64,000 nucleotides of DNA from Nereida sp. MMG025 (GCF_021654165.1 NZ_JAKFZN010000001.1:248001-312000), one strand, 5' to 3'. Shown: positions 52,294 through 60,744, numbered from the stretch's first letter. Made by a program: numbers and translations. Notes: generated from the sequence alone by a model not told the origin.

Positions 52294-52491
52294 ATGACAC
52301 AGCTAAATATCAACCAACCCGTTGTTCCGCGCCGCGTGGCGCCCAAACCCACACGGTTGCAAACCATTTCGCTGCGCAAACGCGGCAATGGCGGCTGGTC
52401 AGAAATCCGTTTTCGCCTCGGCACACCGCGCGCTGCCAAACCCTCAATGGAACAGCGCCTGCGGCATCAAATGATCTGTAGCCCCTGCTAG
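52294..52491 (+). CDS. Small basic protein (65 aa), unknown
   Basis: A 65-residue Arg/Pro-rich protein (PRRVAPKPTRLQTISLRKR then GGWSEIRFRLG, ending MICSPC with two Cys). The ATG at 52294 has TGAGGT 7 bases upstream; an ATG four codons earlier is possible. It sits between the glnA terminator and its own strong hairpin, so it looks like an independent short transcript. It matches no named family I know. Confidence 0.55.
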   Translation: MTQLNINQPVVPRRVAPKPTRLQTISLRKRGNGGWSEIRFRLGTPRAAKPSMEQRLRHQMICSPC

Positions 52492-52521
52492 TCTCAAAGG
52501 TTTCATCTCCCCCTAGACTGT

Positions 52522-52562
52522 CACCCGCGGTGTGCATCCCTTGTGCATCGCGGGTTTTTTTA
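52522..52562 (+). terminator. Rho-independent terminator after the 65-aa gene
   Basis: CCCGCG (52524-52529) pairs with CGCGGG (52549-52554), followed by a run of seven T residues (52555-52561). The stem encloses TGTGCAT and TTGTGCAT copies. The last bases overlap the TAA stop of the convergent gene. Confidence 0.85.
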
Positions 52563-53120
52563 TCCGATAAGCTGGCAATAATCCGCGCGGTATTGGATTA
52601 ACCCTTCGGTAAAGGCCTGCGCTTTCTCAACCACATCAGGGCCTTGCATCCAAATCATCAGGCCGTTCTTGTCTTGGTAAACATAGTCCTCTACGCCCTC
52701 GCGCGGGCTGGTCTGATACGGGGCCACCGGGGCGCGCGACATCGGGATTTCATGGCGAAACATCCATCCCGCAGAGGCGCGTAAAAAGATGCGCACACTT
52801 GGGTCCATCGGCAGCTGACCATCCGCAACAAACTGTTTTTCAATCAAAAACCGGTTCTGTGTTGTCCCGAAGCTTTCAGCCGGATCAAGCCCTCGCAAAT
52901 CAATGCGCCATGACGACCAAAGCTGAAACCCGTGTGTTTTGTAAGGCTTCCAGACAAAGGTGGTCATTATGCAGCCGTCGATTTCAACGGCATGCCGTTT
53001 TGCAGGGGCCTCGTTGCGCCCTGCCGCCTCAATCTGCGCGGCCATAGCGGCACGCCTGTTGTCGGCCAGCGCTGACGTGGCCAGAAGCATACAAAGACCA
53101 ATGCTCACAAATCGTCTCAT
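52560..53120 (-). CDS. Secreted protein of unknown function
   Basis: A 186-residue protein with a signal peptide (MRRFVSIGLCMLLATSALA). The mature part holds two Cys (GCIMTTFVWKPYKT and YCQLIG at the very end), which could pair in the periplasm, and a beta-rich core (FQLWSSWRIDLRGLD). It is not recognised. Its ATG overlaps the stop of the HODM-like gene (ATGA), so the two are coupled. Confidence 0.72.
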   Translation of the reverse strand: MRRFVSIGLCMLLATSALADNRRAAMAAQIEAAGRNEAPAKRHAVEIDGCIMTTFVWKPYKTHGFQLWSSWRIDLRGLDPAESFGTTQNRFLIEKQFVADGQLPMDPSVRIFLRASAGWMFRHEIPMSRAPVAPYQTSPREGVEDYVYQDKNGLMIWMQGPDVVEKAQAFTEGLIQYRADYCQLIG

Positions 53121-53791
53121 ACGGGCACCACCTTGGTCCGAATTGAAAACACCACTGCGCGCGTTTCAGGCAACCGCAAGATAACCTGACGCTCGGATCG
53201 CAAAAACCGCGCCTTACAATCAGGCATGCGGCGGGGTTGGCTGACCGAACGGGGCTGAAACAACGCAGGATCTTCATACCACAAAACATTGGCCCGCCAC
53301 AAAGGGCGCCCGACCTGCACCCCGTCAAACAACCGCTCGACACGCTGCGCAACGGGCGCATAGCTTTCGACGGGGGCGTGAATATCTGTCATTGGCTTGC
53401 CCATTTTTTCCTTTAACTGCCAGCTGGCAGGAAAGCACACCAGTGCAGCCGCCAAAACATGCTGTGCACCCTGTTTCACCAAAATGCAAAAATCCTCTTG
53501 CGCCAGCAGCGCTAAAGACGCCAGTGGCGCGGCATCATTTACATCAGCGTCATGCCCTACCGCATTGATAACAAGGCTTTTCAACTCATCTACGGCGCTA
53601 GATCCCAGATCGGTTTGCGCGGCCACATCACCAAAGTGGTCCCGTATCAGACGCGCGCGCTCGGTCATCTGAACCGCATAATCATCGCCCCTTATCAGCC
53701 AAGGAAGGTCGCCCAAAGGCTGCACACCAGGCAGCGGCCTTTGCGCAGCAGCGATCCACGGGATCTGGTTTTGATATGTCAAAAGCGACAT
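53117..53791 (-). CDS. HODM / DUF3445 family protein (heme-dependent oxidative N-demethylase alpha-like)
   Basis: About 224 residues matching the DUF3445 pattern: PLGDLPWLIRGDDYAVQMTER near the N-terminus, PLASLALLAQEDFCIL, FPASWQLKEKMGKPMTDIHAPV, WRANVLWYEDPALF and the C-terminal RSERQVILRLPETRAVVFSIRT. Characterised family members (HODM, DmmA) bind heme in a PAS-like fold and demethylate dimethylamine together with flavin/iron-sulfur reductase and accessory subunits; none is encoded here. I chose the ATG at 53791; a longer frame reaches 53866. Confidence 0.8.
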   Translation of the reverse strand: MSLLTYQNQIPWIAAAQRPLPGVQPLGDLPWLIRGDDYAVQMTERARLIRDHFGDVAAQTDLGSSAVDELKSLVINAVGHDADVNDAAPLASLALLAQEDFCILVKQGAQHVLAAALVCFPASWQLKEKMGKPMTDIHAPVESYAPVAQRVERLFDGVQVGRPLWRANVLWYEDPALFQPRSVSQPRRMPDCKARFLRSERQVILRLPETRAVVFSIRTKVVPV

Positions 53792-53902
53792 CTGCTGTCG
53801 CGCCCTTCCCGTCTTATTGCGGCATCGTCCTGTCGGAAACCAACATGACTTGCGCTGCTTACCCACTCACCTTGAGTGATAAAAGCATATGGAACCACAA
53901 AG

Positions 53903-55246
53903 ATGAACCAGCATTACCGTGACACGCGCAAGATTGACCCAAGCTGCGGGGCAACGTTGGGGGACAACACACCTAACGACAACGAACGCATCGAAATTGG
54001 ACCAACCCAACTGGCCTTTTCAGAATGGGAAGCCGCGGGTCTTCAACTGCCTGATCTACAAGCCATGCGCGCCTTTCGTCACAAGCGACTGACGCAACAT
54101 ATCGTCGATCGCGGTTATGGTGGATTGTTGATGTTCGACCCGCTCAACATTCGTTATGCGACAGACAGCACGAACATGCAGCTATGGAACACACATAATC
54201 CGTTCCGCGCGGTCCTACTGTGCGCGGATGGCTATATGGTGATATGGGACTACAAGAATTCGCCGTTCCTAAGTGAATTCAATCCGCTGGTGAAAGAACA
54301 ACGCAGCGGTGCATCCATGTTCTATTTTTCAAATGGAAACAAAGGCTTGCAGGCCGCTTCTGATTTCGCTGACCAAATCAAGGATGTGATGCGCGATCAT
54401 GCGGGCACGAACATGCGTTTGGCGGTTGATAAGATTATGGTCGACGGATTGCGCGCTTTGGAGGCGCGCGGCTTTGAAGTGATGGAAGGCGAAGAGGTTA
54501 CCGAACACGCCCGATCGATCAAGGGACCTGACGAAATTCTGGCCATGCGCTGTGCCAATCATTCGTGCGAAACGGCCGTCAAAGCGATGGAGGATTTCGC
54601 GCGTGCCAATGCGGGCAATGGCACGTGTAGCGAAGATGACATATGGGCCGTTCTGCACGCCGAAAACATCAAACGAGGTGGTGAATGGATTGAAACGCGC
54701 CTTTTGGCGTCGGGTCCGCGGACAAATCCATGGTTTCAGGAATGCGGCCCACGCATCACGCAAAAAAACGAAGTAATCAGCTTTGATACCGATCTGATTG
54801 GGTCTTACGGGATTTGTATCGATATGAGCCGCTCTTGGTGGATTGGCCCCGATAAGCCCCGCCCTGACATGATCGAAGCGATGAAGCACGGGGTCGAACA
54901 TATACAGACCAACATGCAAATGCTGCGCCCGGGGGTGAATATTCAGGATTTGTCGCGCAACACTCATGTTTTGCACGACAAATACCAGGCATTAAAATAT
55001 GGCTGCCTGATGCATGGGGTCGGACTTTGCGATGAATGGCCGCTGGTGGCCTATCCCGATAAAATGGTCGAAGGGGCGTTTGATCACGAACTGGAAGCGG
55101 GAATGGTGATTTGTGTAGAGGCGCTCGTTGGTGAAGTGGGCGGTGATTTTTCGATCAAATTGGAAGATCAGGTACTGATTACCGAAAACGGGTTCGAAAA
55201 CCTGACGACCTACCCATTTGACCCTGACCTGATGGGCGAAACCTGA
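53903..55246 (+). CDS. dddP: DMSP lyase DddP
   Basis: A 447-residue M24-family (peptidase-like) metalloenzyme that cleaves dimethylsulfoniopropionate to dimethyl sulfide and acrylate. All residues known for DddP are present at the published positions: metal ligands Asp295, Asp297, Asp307, His371, Glu406, Glu421 and the catalytic Asp377 (in LCDEWP). The N-terminal domain contains MNQHYRDTRKIDPS. The start at 53903 gives this conserved terminus; a frame nine codons longer is possible. It is transcribed alone, divergent from the HODM-like gene, with 111 bases between the two starts. Confidence 0.96.
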   Translation: MNQHYRDTRKIDPSCGATLGDNTPNDNERIEIGPTQLAFSEWEAAGLQLPDLQAMRAFRHKRLTQHIVDRGYGGLLMFDPLNIRYATDSTNMQLWNTHNPFRAVLLCADGYMVIWDYKNSPFLSEFNPLVKEQRSGASMFYFSNGNKGLQAASDFADQIKDVMRDHAGTNMRLAVDKIMVDGLRALEARGFEVMEGEEVTEHARSIKGPDEILAMRCANHSCETAVKAMEDFARANAGNGTCSEDDIWAVLHAENIKRGGEWIETRLLASGPRTNPWFQECGPRITQKNEVISFDTDLIGSYGICIDMSRSWWIGPDKPRPDMIEAMKHGVEHIQTNMQMLRPGVNIQDLSRNTHVLHDKYQALKYGCLMHGVGLCDEWPLVAYPDKMVEGAFDHELEAGMVICVEALVGEVGGDFSIKLEDQVLITENGFENLTTYPFDPDLMGET

Positions 55247-55336
55247 CCCCATTTTGCCTACGCGAATAAACGGCTGGTCATGGGCCGCGGCCCTCTTTAC
55301 GATCACGGCTAACCAGTTTTCCGTGGAGGGTTAACC

Positions 55337-56131
55337 ATGCTTAAGCCAATCTTTACTGCTCTGATAATATCTGTGGCCCCCGTTGCGGCCCATGCTGCTG
55401 CATGTGGCAACACCAGCTCTGGCTATGGCGCATGGAAAGCTGCATTCGCCGCTGAAGCCCAAAAGGCAGGTGTAGGCGCGCGTGGCTTGCAGGCTTTGGC
55501 CAACACCACATACTCAACAGGGACGATCAAGGCGGACCGCAATCAAAAATCGTTTAAGTTGACGTTTGAGCGGTTCTGGCAAGTGCGCGGTGGCGATACC
55601 ATCGTGGCCCAAGGGCGCAAACGCAAAGCCCGCAACGCCGACTTCTACGCAGCACTTGAGCGCAAATACGGTGTGCCCGCGGGCGTCATCATTGCCATTC
55701 ACGGGATGGAAACAGGGTTTGGCGGGTTTATGGGCGACACCAATGTTGTCAGCGCAATTAACACCTTAACCTATGATTGCCGCCGTTCGGATTTCTTCCG
55801 CCCCCACGCCATTGCTGCGCTGAAAATGGTCGACAAGGGGATCATAAGTGCCTCGGCAATCGGGGCCAAACATGGCGAGTTGGGGCATACGCAGTTTTTG
55901 CCCGGCAATGCGCTCAAATACGGTGTGGACGGAAATGGAGATGGGCGCATTGATCTGACCAACCAAGCGGATGCTCTGGCAAGCACAGCGAATTTTCTGG
56001 CAGGCAAAGGGTGGCGCAAGGGCAAAGGCTATCAAGAAGGCGAGCCGAATTTCAAAGTTATTCAGGCTTGGAATGCCGCGGGTGTTTATCAAAAAGCGAT
56101 CGCCATCATGGGCAAACGGATTGACGGATAA
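55337..56131 (+). CDS. Lytic murein transglycosylase (MltB-like)
   Basis: A 264-residue periplasmic peptidoglycan-cleaving protein (GH103-like). A signal peptide ends about residue 21 (MLKPIFTALIISVAPVAAHA). The catalytic Glu is in AIHGMETGFGGFMG (about 120-133), and the GELGHTQFLPGNALKYGVD stretch matches MltB. It is shorter than E. coli MltB and lacks a C-terminal peptidoglycan-binding domain. Confidence 0.87.
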   Translation: MLKPIFTALIISVAPVAAHAAACGNTSSGYGAWKAAFAAEAQKAGVGARGLQALANTTYSTGTIKADRNQKSFKLTFERFWQVRGGDTIVAQGRKRKARNADFYAALERKYGVPAGVIIAIHGMETGFGGFMGDTNVVSAINTLTYDCRRSDFFRPHAIAALKMVDKGIISASAIGAKHGELGHTQFLPGNALKYGVDGNGDGRIDLTNQADALASTANFLAGKGWRKGKGYQEGEPNFKVIQAWNAAGVYQKAIAIMGKRIDG

Positions 56132-56159
56132 ACCTCCGCACCTCTGGGATTAATTAACC

Positions 56160-56174
56160 TTAACAAAGGGTTAA
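56160..56174. promoter_or_regulatory. Candidate CtrA-binding site (TTAA-N7-TTAA)
   Basis: TTAA (56160-56163), CAAAGGG, TTAA (56171-56174) exactly fits the CtrA consensus. Two further TTAA boxes flank it (56154-56157 and 56176-56179). It lies 158 bases upstream of the hydrolase-OsmC start and 29 bases after the transglycosylase stop. Confidence 0.5.
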
Positions 56175-56331
56175 GTTAACCTTTTGTCCCCGCGGGGACA
56201 GGCGCGCACAGAGATATCTTCGTGCGCATGAAGTGTTGCAAGGCCTCACCATCGCGTGACAGCTTTGTCACGATCCTTGCGCACAAGCGGGGCCTGCCCG
56301 ATGTAGAGGGCAACAACAAAGGCCCTGTCAC

Positions 56332-57543
56332 ATGACCACTGAACGCATCACATTCGAAGGCCACTCGGGCCAAAAACTTGCCGCACGGCTGGATTTACCG
56401 GACGGCGACCACCTCGCAACGGCGCTGTTTGCCCATTGCTTTACCTGTTCCAAAGACATTCCCGCAGCTCGTCGGATCGCAGCGCGGCTGTCGGCTATGG
56501 GCATCGCGGTTTTACGGTTTGATTTCACAGGGCTCGGCCATTCCGAAGGCGAATTTGAAAACACCAATTTCACCTCGAACGTCCAAGACTTGTTGGCCGC
56601 CAGCCGCTATCTGGCGGGGCGCGACATGGCGCCGTCCCTTCTGATTGGTCATTCGCTTGGCGGTGCCGCCGTTTTGAAAGCCGCGCCCGAGATCGCCACA
56701 TTGAAGGCAGTGGTCACGCTTGGCGCACCGTTTGATCCCGAACACGTGACCCATAATTTCGCAGACGCCCTGCCCGAGATTATCGAAAAAGGCATTGCAC
56801 AAGTGTCCCTTGGGGGACGGCCCTTTACGATCGGCAAACAGTTTCTCGACGATGTGGCGCAGGGCGCGTTGACGCCTGCTATCTCGAACCTCAAAGCAGC
56901 CTTGCTGGTCATGCACGCACCTTTGGATGAAACGGTTAGCATCTCGAACGCGTCTGAAATCTTTTTAGCCGCCAAACACCCCAAAAGCTTCGTCACGCTG
57001 GATGACGCAGACCATTTGATCACCCGAAAAGACGATGCGGAATACGCAGCCGAAGTGATCAGCGCGTGGGTAAAAAGATACCTCAACCTGCGCCCGCCTG
57101 CCCCACCCATCGGTGTGCCAGAAGGCATCACGCGCGTGTCAGAGGCTGATCCCAAGGGCTTTTTGCAGGACGTTCAAAGCGGGCCAAAACATCATGTGCG
57201 CGCCGATGAACCGATGGCCTACGGCGGAACCGATCTGGGCATGTCGCCCTACGGATTTCTGGCAGCAGGTCTTGGGGCCTGCACCTCTATGACGATCCGC
57301 ATGTATGCGCGTCGCAAAGGCTGGCCGCTGGATCATATTTTTGTCGATGTGACCCATGACAAAATGCACGCCCAGGATTCAGAAACGGCCACAGGGGTGC
57401 GGATTGACAACTTCCGCCGCGAAATCCACCTGCACGGCGATCTGAGCGCTGAACAGCGCCAAAGGTTGCTTGAGATTGCAGATAAGTGCCCCGTTCACAA
57501 GACGCTGGAACACAGCAGTCGGATCGAGACCGTACTGGCCTGA
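56332..57543 (+). CDS. Alpha/beta hydrolase fused to an OsmC-family domain
   Basis: A 403-residue cytoplasmic two-domain protein. Residues about 1-250 form an alpha/beta hydrolase with FAHCFTCSKD, a nucleophile elbow GHSLGG (about 105-110) and an acid/His pair late in the domain (DDADHL). Residues about 270-403 form an OsmC/Ohr-like domain with GACTSMTIRMYARRK (redox Cys) and CPVHKTLE (second Cys). The arrangement suggests peroxide or thiol-linked ester metabolism, but the fusion's substrate is not known. The signals for both catalytic sets are present. Confidence 0.87.
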   Translation: MTTERITFEGHSGQKLAARLDLPDGDHLATALFAHCFTCSKDIPAARRIAARLSAMGIAVLRFDFTGLGHSEGEFENTNFTSNVQDLLAASRYLAGRDMAPSLLIGHSLGGAAVLKAAPEIATLKAVVTLGAPFDPEHVTHNFADALPEIIEKGIAQVSLGGRPFTIGKQFLDDVAQGALTPAISNLKAALLVMHAPLDETVSISNASEIFLAAKHPKSFVTLDDADHLITRKDDAEYAAEVISAWVKRYLNLRPPAPPIGVPEGITRVSEADPKGFLQDVQSGPKHHVRADEPMAYGGTDLGMSPYGFLAAGLGACTSMTIRMYARRKGWPLDHIFVDVTHDKMHAQDSETATGVRIDNFRREIHLHGDLSAEQRQRLLEIADKCPVHKTLEHSSRIETVLA

Positions 57544-57591
57544 TGTGACAATCGCTACCAGACGCCAAACATGACGCCGCCGCTCTCTTGC

Positions 57592-57624
57592 ATAAAAAAA
57601 GGTGCCACGAATGGCACCTTTTGT
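57592..57624. terminator. Bidirectional terminator (hydrolase-OsmC / bioY)
   Basis: AAAAGGTGCCA pairs with TGGCACCTTTT around a CGAA-type loop, with an A-run and T-run at the ends, between convergent genes. Confidence 0.85.
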
Positions 57625-57641
57625 TCGCATATCGAAGTGGT

Positions 57642-58247
57642 TTAGCCGCGGGCTTTGCCGACCAGCTTCCACAGGGAGGGGATCAACAGGGCTGCCAGTG
57701 CCAGCTTCATCAGGTCACCGATGACATAAGGTGTCAGGCCCCATTCCATTGTCTGCGCCCAACCGCTTGTGAACTGGTGCAACCACAAAACGCCAGGCAC
57801 GTAGATCAGCGCGTTTGCCACCAAAAGCGCGCCGCCCATGCCTTCGATCGAACGGTCAAGACCGCGGCGGGCCGCGTAGCCCAGATAGAGCGTTGCAGCA
57901 ACATAGCCCAACAGGTAGCCGCCAGTGCCGCCCATCATGTAGCTGATGCCGTTTGCTTCAGCCGACGAGGATGCGAACACGTCAAAGCCAAGCGCGCCGA
58001 TGATCATATAGCCCATGATTGTCGCCAGACCCAGACGGGGCCCGTATGTTACGCCGATGGTCAGGACAGCAAATGTGCCAAGTGTGATTGGCACAGGCGA
58101 CGGGAACATCGGGATTTTGATTTTTGCGGCGATGGCCAGAGCGGCGATGCCAAGAACCACGAGAATGGCTTGTTTGATGCGCAGGCTTGTGCCTTCGGTC
58201 GGGCCAAAGGCCTCGGTCAACGCTTTGTCGTTCAGAGCAATGCTCAT
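57642..58247 (-). CDS. bioY: Biotin transporter BioY
   Basis: A 201-residue substrate-specific (S) component of biotin ECF transport with about six transmembrane helices. It has the FPSPVPITLGTFAVL region of BioY, followed by YGPRLGLATIMGYMIIGALG and the MMGGTGGYLLGYV substrate-site motif. No ATPase or EcfT gene is adjacent, which fits a solitary BioY or one using shared EcfAT modules. No biotin-regulator site could be placed. Confidence 0.94.
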   Translation of the reverse strand: MSIALNDKALTEAFGPTEGTSLRIKQAILVVLGIAALAIAAKIKIPMFPSPVPITLGTFAVLTIGVTYGPRLGLATIMGYMIIGALGFDVFASSSAEANGISYMMGGTGGYLLGYVAATLYLGYAARRGLDRSIEGMGGALLVANALIYVPGVLWLHQFTSGWAQTMEWGLTPYVIGDLMKLALAALLIPSLWKLVGKARG

Positions 58248-58319
58248 GGGTCGGTCTCCACATTTGGTTATCTTGCCTCCGTTTAACCAAGCGAAAAGCC
58301 GATACGCAAGCGCTAAGCG

Positions 58320-58715
58320 CTAACGGCGGGTGTAGCGCGTTGTCATCTTATACCCCTTTTTGGGCCCACTGACCTGCCAGACGGCGCTCCATTCGGTGGC
58401 AGATGTGAAGGTGTAGGTGACGTTATAATCATCGGGCGCACAGTGATGATGCGCCCTGCCCCCACCTGCGGGGATGTGATGAAAGAAGCGACCATCCTCA
58501 AAATAAACCGATAGATCCGGGCCAAAGCGGTAGCGCCGCTCAAATGTCAGCGGGGCCAGCCCGTCCATGTGCATCTGGCCCGTTTCGTAATAGGCCAGCC
58601 CGCCATCATCGGGTGTGAAGGTCGCGGTGCCTTGGGCCTGCATGGTCTGGCCGTTGTCGTGTATCACCTCACGGTCAATCGCCCACCTGCCTGCAAAATC
58701 GGTCAATGCAATCAC
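58320..58715 (-). CDS. DUF6314-like protein
   Basis: A 131-residue cytoplasmic protein with an ordered beta-barrel pattern: LTDFAGRWAIDREV, a central FERRYRFGPDLSVYFEDGRFFH stretch, HHHCAPDDYNVTYTF and KKGYKMTTRYTR at the C-terminus. This matches the DUF6314 family, whose function is unknown. The start is a GTG overlapping the previous stop as GTGA (58712-58715). Confidence 0.72.
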   Translation of the reverse strand: MIALTDFAGRWAIDREVIHDNGQTMQAQGTATFTPDDGGLAYYETGQMHMDGLAPLTFERRYRFGPDLSVYFEDGRFFHHIPAGGGRAHHHCAPDDYNVTYTFTSATEWSAVWQVSGPKKGYKMTTRYTRR

Positions 58716-59059
58716 CGCGGCGGATACCCTTCGGTATAGCTGCCATCTGGTGCGATAAAGCGCACGCCGCCGCTCTCGAAATCGCCCTGAATGGTGTAGC
58801 AGTCCCATTGATCGCCGGGGGGCCACTGGCTGCAATACTGATCGCCCCGCACCTCCCAAGTGCCCCACGACTCTTGGCCCGCATTAAAAAGCGTGCGCCC
58901 CGAGCTGTAGAACACCTGCGCGCCGCCCGTCGTGTAGGTCAGTTGACGATCGTTGAGCATATATTTGATTTCATCGCCCGTAAAGGTTTGCCAGTGGCCA
59001 CCGACATGGGCCAAGGCAGGCCCGCAAACAAAGGCTGCGATCAGGGCAAGGTGTCTCAT
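58712..59059 (-). CDS. Small secreted protein of unknown function
   Basis: A 115-residue protein with a signal peptide (MRHLALIAAFVCGPALA). The mature part begins HVGGHWQTFTGDEIKYMLN and contains two Cys (GDQYCSQWPPGDQWDCYT), likely a disulfide loop, and a repeated aromatic/Gly pattern. Proteins starting with this 'GxxIxxxLxxR' layout are frequent small periplasmic proteins in alphaproteobacteria. It is coupled to the DUF6314-like gene by a 4-base overlap. Confidence 0.72.
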   Translation of the reverse strand: MRHLALIAAFVCGPALAHVGGHWQTFTGDEIKYMLNDRQLTYTTGGAQVFYSSGRTLFNAGQESWGTWEVRGDQYCSQWPPGDQWDCYTIQGDFESGGVRFIAPDGSYTEGYPPR

Positions 59060-59134
59060 TTCGGGCGCGCTCTCTTGTTCATAGTCACCACGCAGTTTAA
59101 GAGGCCGCAACCGCAGACGAAAGGCCCAAAGCTC

Positions 59135-60436
59135 ATGATTCCTCGCTATTCCCGCCCCGAAATGGTCGCTATCTGGTCGCCGCAGACCAAGTTCAAAATC
59201 TGGTACGAGATCGAGGCCCACGCCTGTGATGCCATGGCTGATCTTGGCGTGATCCCGCGCGAGAACGCGCAAGCCGTTTGGAAAGCCAAAGATGTGGAAT
59301 TCGATGTCGACCGCATCGACGAGATTGAAGCCGTGACCAAGCATGACGTGATCGCATTTCTGACCCATCTGGCCGAGCATGTGGGATCAGAGGAAGCGCG
59401 TTTCGTCCATCAGGGGATGACAAGTTCGGATGTGTTGGACACCTGTTTCAACGTCCAGCTTGTGCGGGCCTCCGATATCTTGATCAAGGATATGGAAGGG
59501 TTGCTGGCCGCGTTGAAGCGCCGCGCGATCGAGCACAAAGACACCGTGCGCGTCGGGCGCAGCCACGGCATCCACGCCGAGCCTACGACAATGGGGCTGA
59601 CATTTGCACGGTTCTACGCGGAAATGGACCGCAACCTCGCCCGCCTGAAAGTGGCCCGCGACGAGATTGCGACGGGTGCCATCAGCGGTGCGGTCGGCAC
59701 ATTTGCCAATATCGATCCGCGCGTCGAAGAGCATGTCTGTGCGCAGCTTGGTCTAAACCCAGAGCCGATCAGCACCCAAGTGATTCCCCGCGACCGTCAC
59801 GCCGCTTTCTTTGCAACTCTTGGCGTTGTGGCCAGCAGCATTGAAAACGTCGCCACCGAAATCCGTCACATGCAACGCACCGAAGTTCTGGAAGGTGCGG
59901 AGTTTTTCAGCATGGGCCAAAAGGGCTCAAGCGCGATGCCGCATAAGAAAAACCCCGTGCTGACCGAAAACCTGACAGGTCTGGCCCGCGTGGTGCGCAT
60001 GGCGGTTGTGCCTGCGATGGAGAACGTGGCGCTCTGGCACGAGCGCGATATCTCGCACAGCTCGGTTGAACGCAACATCGGCCCTGACACCACGATTACG
60101 CTGGATTTCGCCTTGGCCCGCCTGACCAGCGTTATCGATAAGATGCTGATCTTCCCCGACAATATGCTGGACAACATGAACAAGTTCCCCGGTTTGGTGA
60201 TGAGCCAGCGGGTTCTGCTGGCCTTGACCCAAGCGGGTGTCAGCCGCGAAGACGCCTACACAATGGTGCAACGCAATGCGCTGAAGGTCTGGGAACATCG
60301 CACGGATTTCCGCGAGGAGCTGCTGGCTGACGCAGATGTGGTCCAAGCGCTTGGCGTCGATGCGATCAATGAAAAATTCGACATGGGCTATCACACCAAG
60401 CACGTCGATACGATTTTCAAGCGGGTGTTCGGCTAA
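59135..60436 (+). CDS. purB: Adenylosuccinate lyase
   Basis: A 433-residue lyase acting twice in purine synthesis (SAICAR and adenylosuccinate). Signatures: TSSDVLDTCFN, VGRSHGIHAEPTTMGL with the catalytic His, and the flexible loop GSSAMPHKKNPVLTENL with the catalytic Ser. Typical length is 430-435. The start at 59135 gives the conserved MIPRYSRPEMVAIW; a longer open frame upstream is a shadow. Confidence 0.97.
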   Translation: MIPRYSRPEMVAIWSPQTKFKIWYEIEAHACDAMADLGVIPRENAQAVWKAKDVEFDVDRIDEIEAVTKHDVIAFLTHLAEHVGSEEARFVHQGMTSSDVLDTCFNVQLVRASDILIKDMEGLLAALKRRAIEHKDTVRVGRSHGIHAEPTTMGLTFARFYAEMDRNLARLKVARDEIATGAISGAVGTFANIDPRVEEHVCAQLGLNPEPISTQVIPRDRHAAFFATLGVVASSIENVATEIRHMQRTEVLEGAEFFSMGQKGSSAMPHKKNPVLTENLTGLARVVRMAVVPAMENVALWHERDISHSSVERNIGPDTTITLDFALARLTSVIDKMLIFPDNMLDNMNKFPGLVMSQRVLLALTQAGVSREDAYTMVQRNALKVWEHRTDFREELLADADVVQALGVDAINEKFDMGYHTKHVDTIFKRVFG

Positions 60437-60488
60437 GAAGAGTGTTCAAGAACACTCTTCGGGCGCAGGATTTTTTCAGAAAAATCCT
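60437..60488. repeat. Paired hairpins (copy 2)
   Basis: Immediately after purB, an 11-bp perfect inverted repeat GAAGAGTGTTC/GAACACTCTTC (60437-60447 / 60450-60460) is followed by a 9-bp hairpin AGGATTTTT/AAAAATCCT (60467-60475 / 60480-60488) with a TCAG loop. The order and shape match copy 1 at 37061-37117; the second hairpins share GATTTTT-YCAG-AAAAATC. Confidence 0.8.
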
Positions 60489-60561
60489 CTGACCGTGGTG
60501 GCCGTTTGGACATATTCAAAACCCGTGCTACCTTACCTCTACGTAATAAAGGAGAGCCAAC

Positions 60562-60723
60562 ATGAAGATGAAGACGATCCTTGCCGCCCTCGCCTTGGCC
60601 GTTGTGCCCACCTTCGGGTTTGCGATGGGATGCAGTGATGGGCACACGGCCCAGATGTCGTGTGCGGAAGGGACAAGTTGGGATGCCGACCAAGGCGCAT
60701 GTGTGCCGTCGACAACCAGCTAA
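60562..60723 (+). CDS. 53-aa secreted protein with a Cys motif
   Basis: A 53-residue protein with GGAG before the ATG and a signal peptide (MKMKTILAALALAVVPTFGFA). The mature part holds GCSDGHTAQMSCAEGTSWD and GACVPSTTS, with three Cys. The segment CAEGTSWDADQGAC closely resembles CATGTVWNADTQSC in the next protein and the second half of a chitin-binding (CBM14-like) domain. A GC-stem terminator follows it. Confidence 0.7.
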   Translation: MKMKTILAALALAVVPTFGFAMGCSDGHTAQMSCAEGTSWDADQGACVPSTTS

Positions 60724-60744
60724 CCACACTGGGAATGCGAAGTG

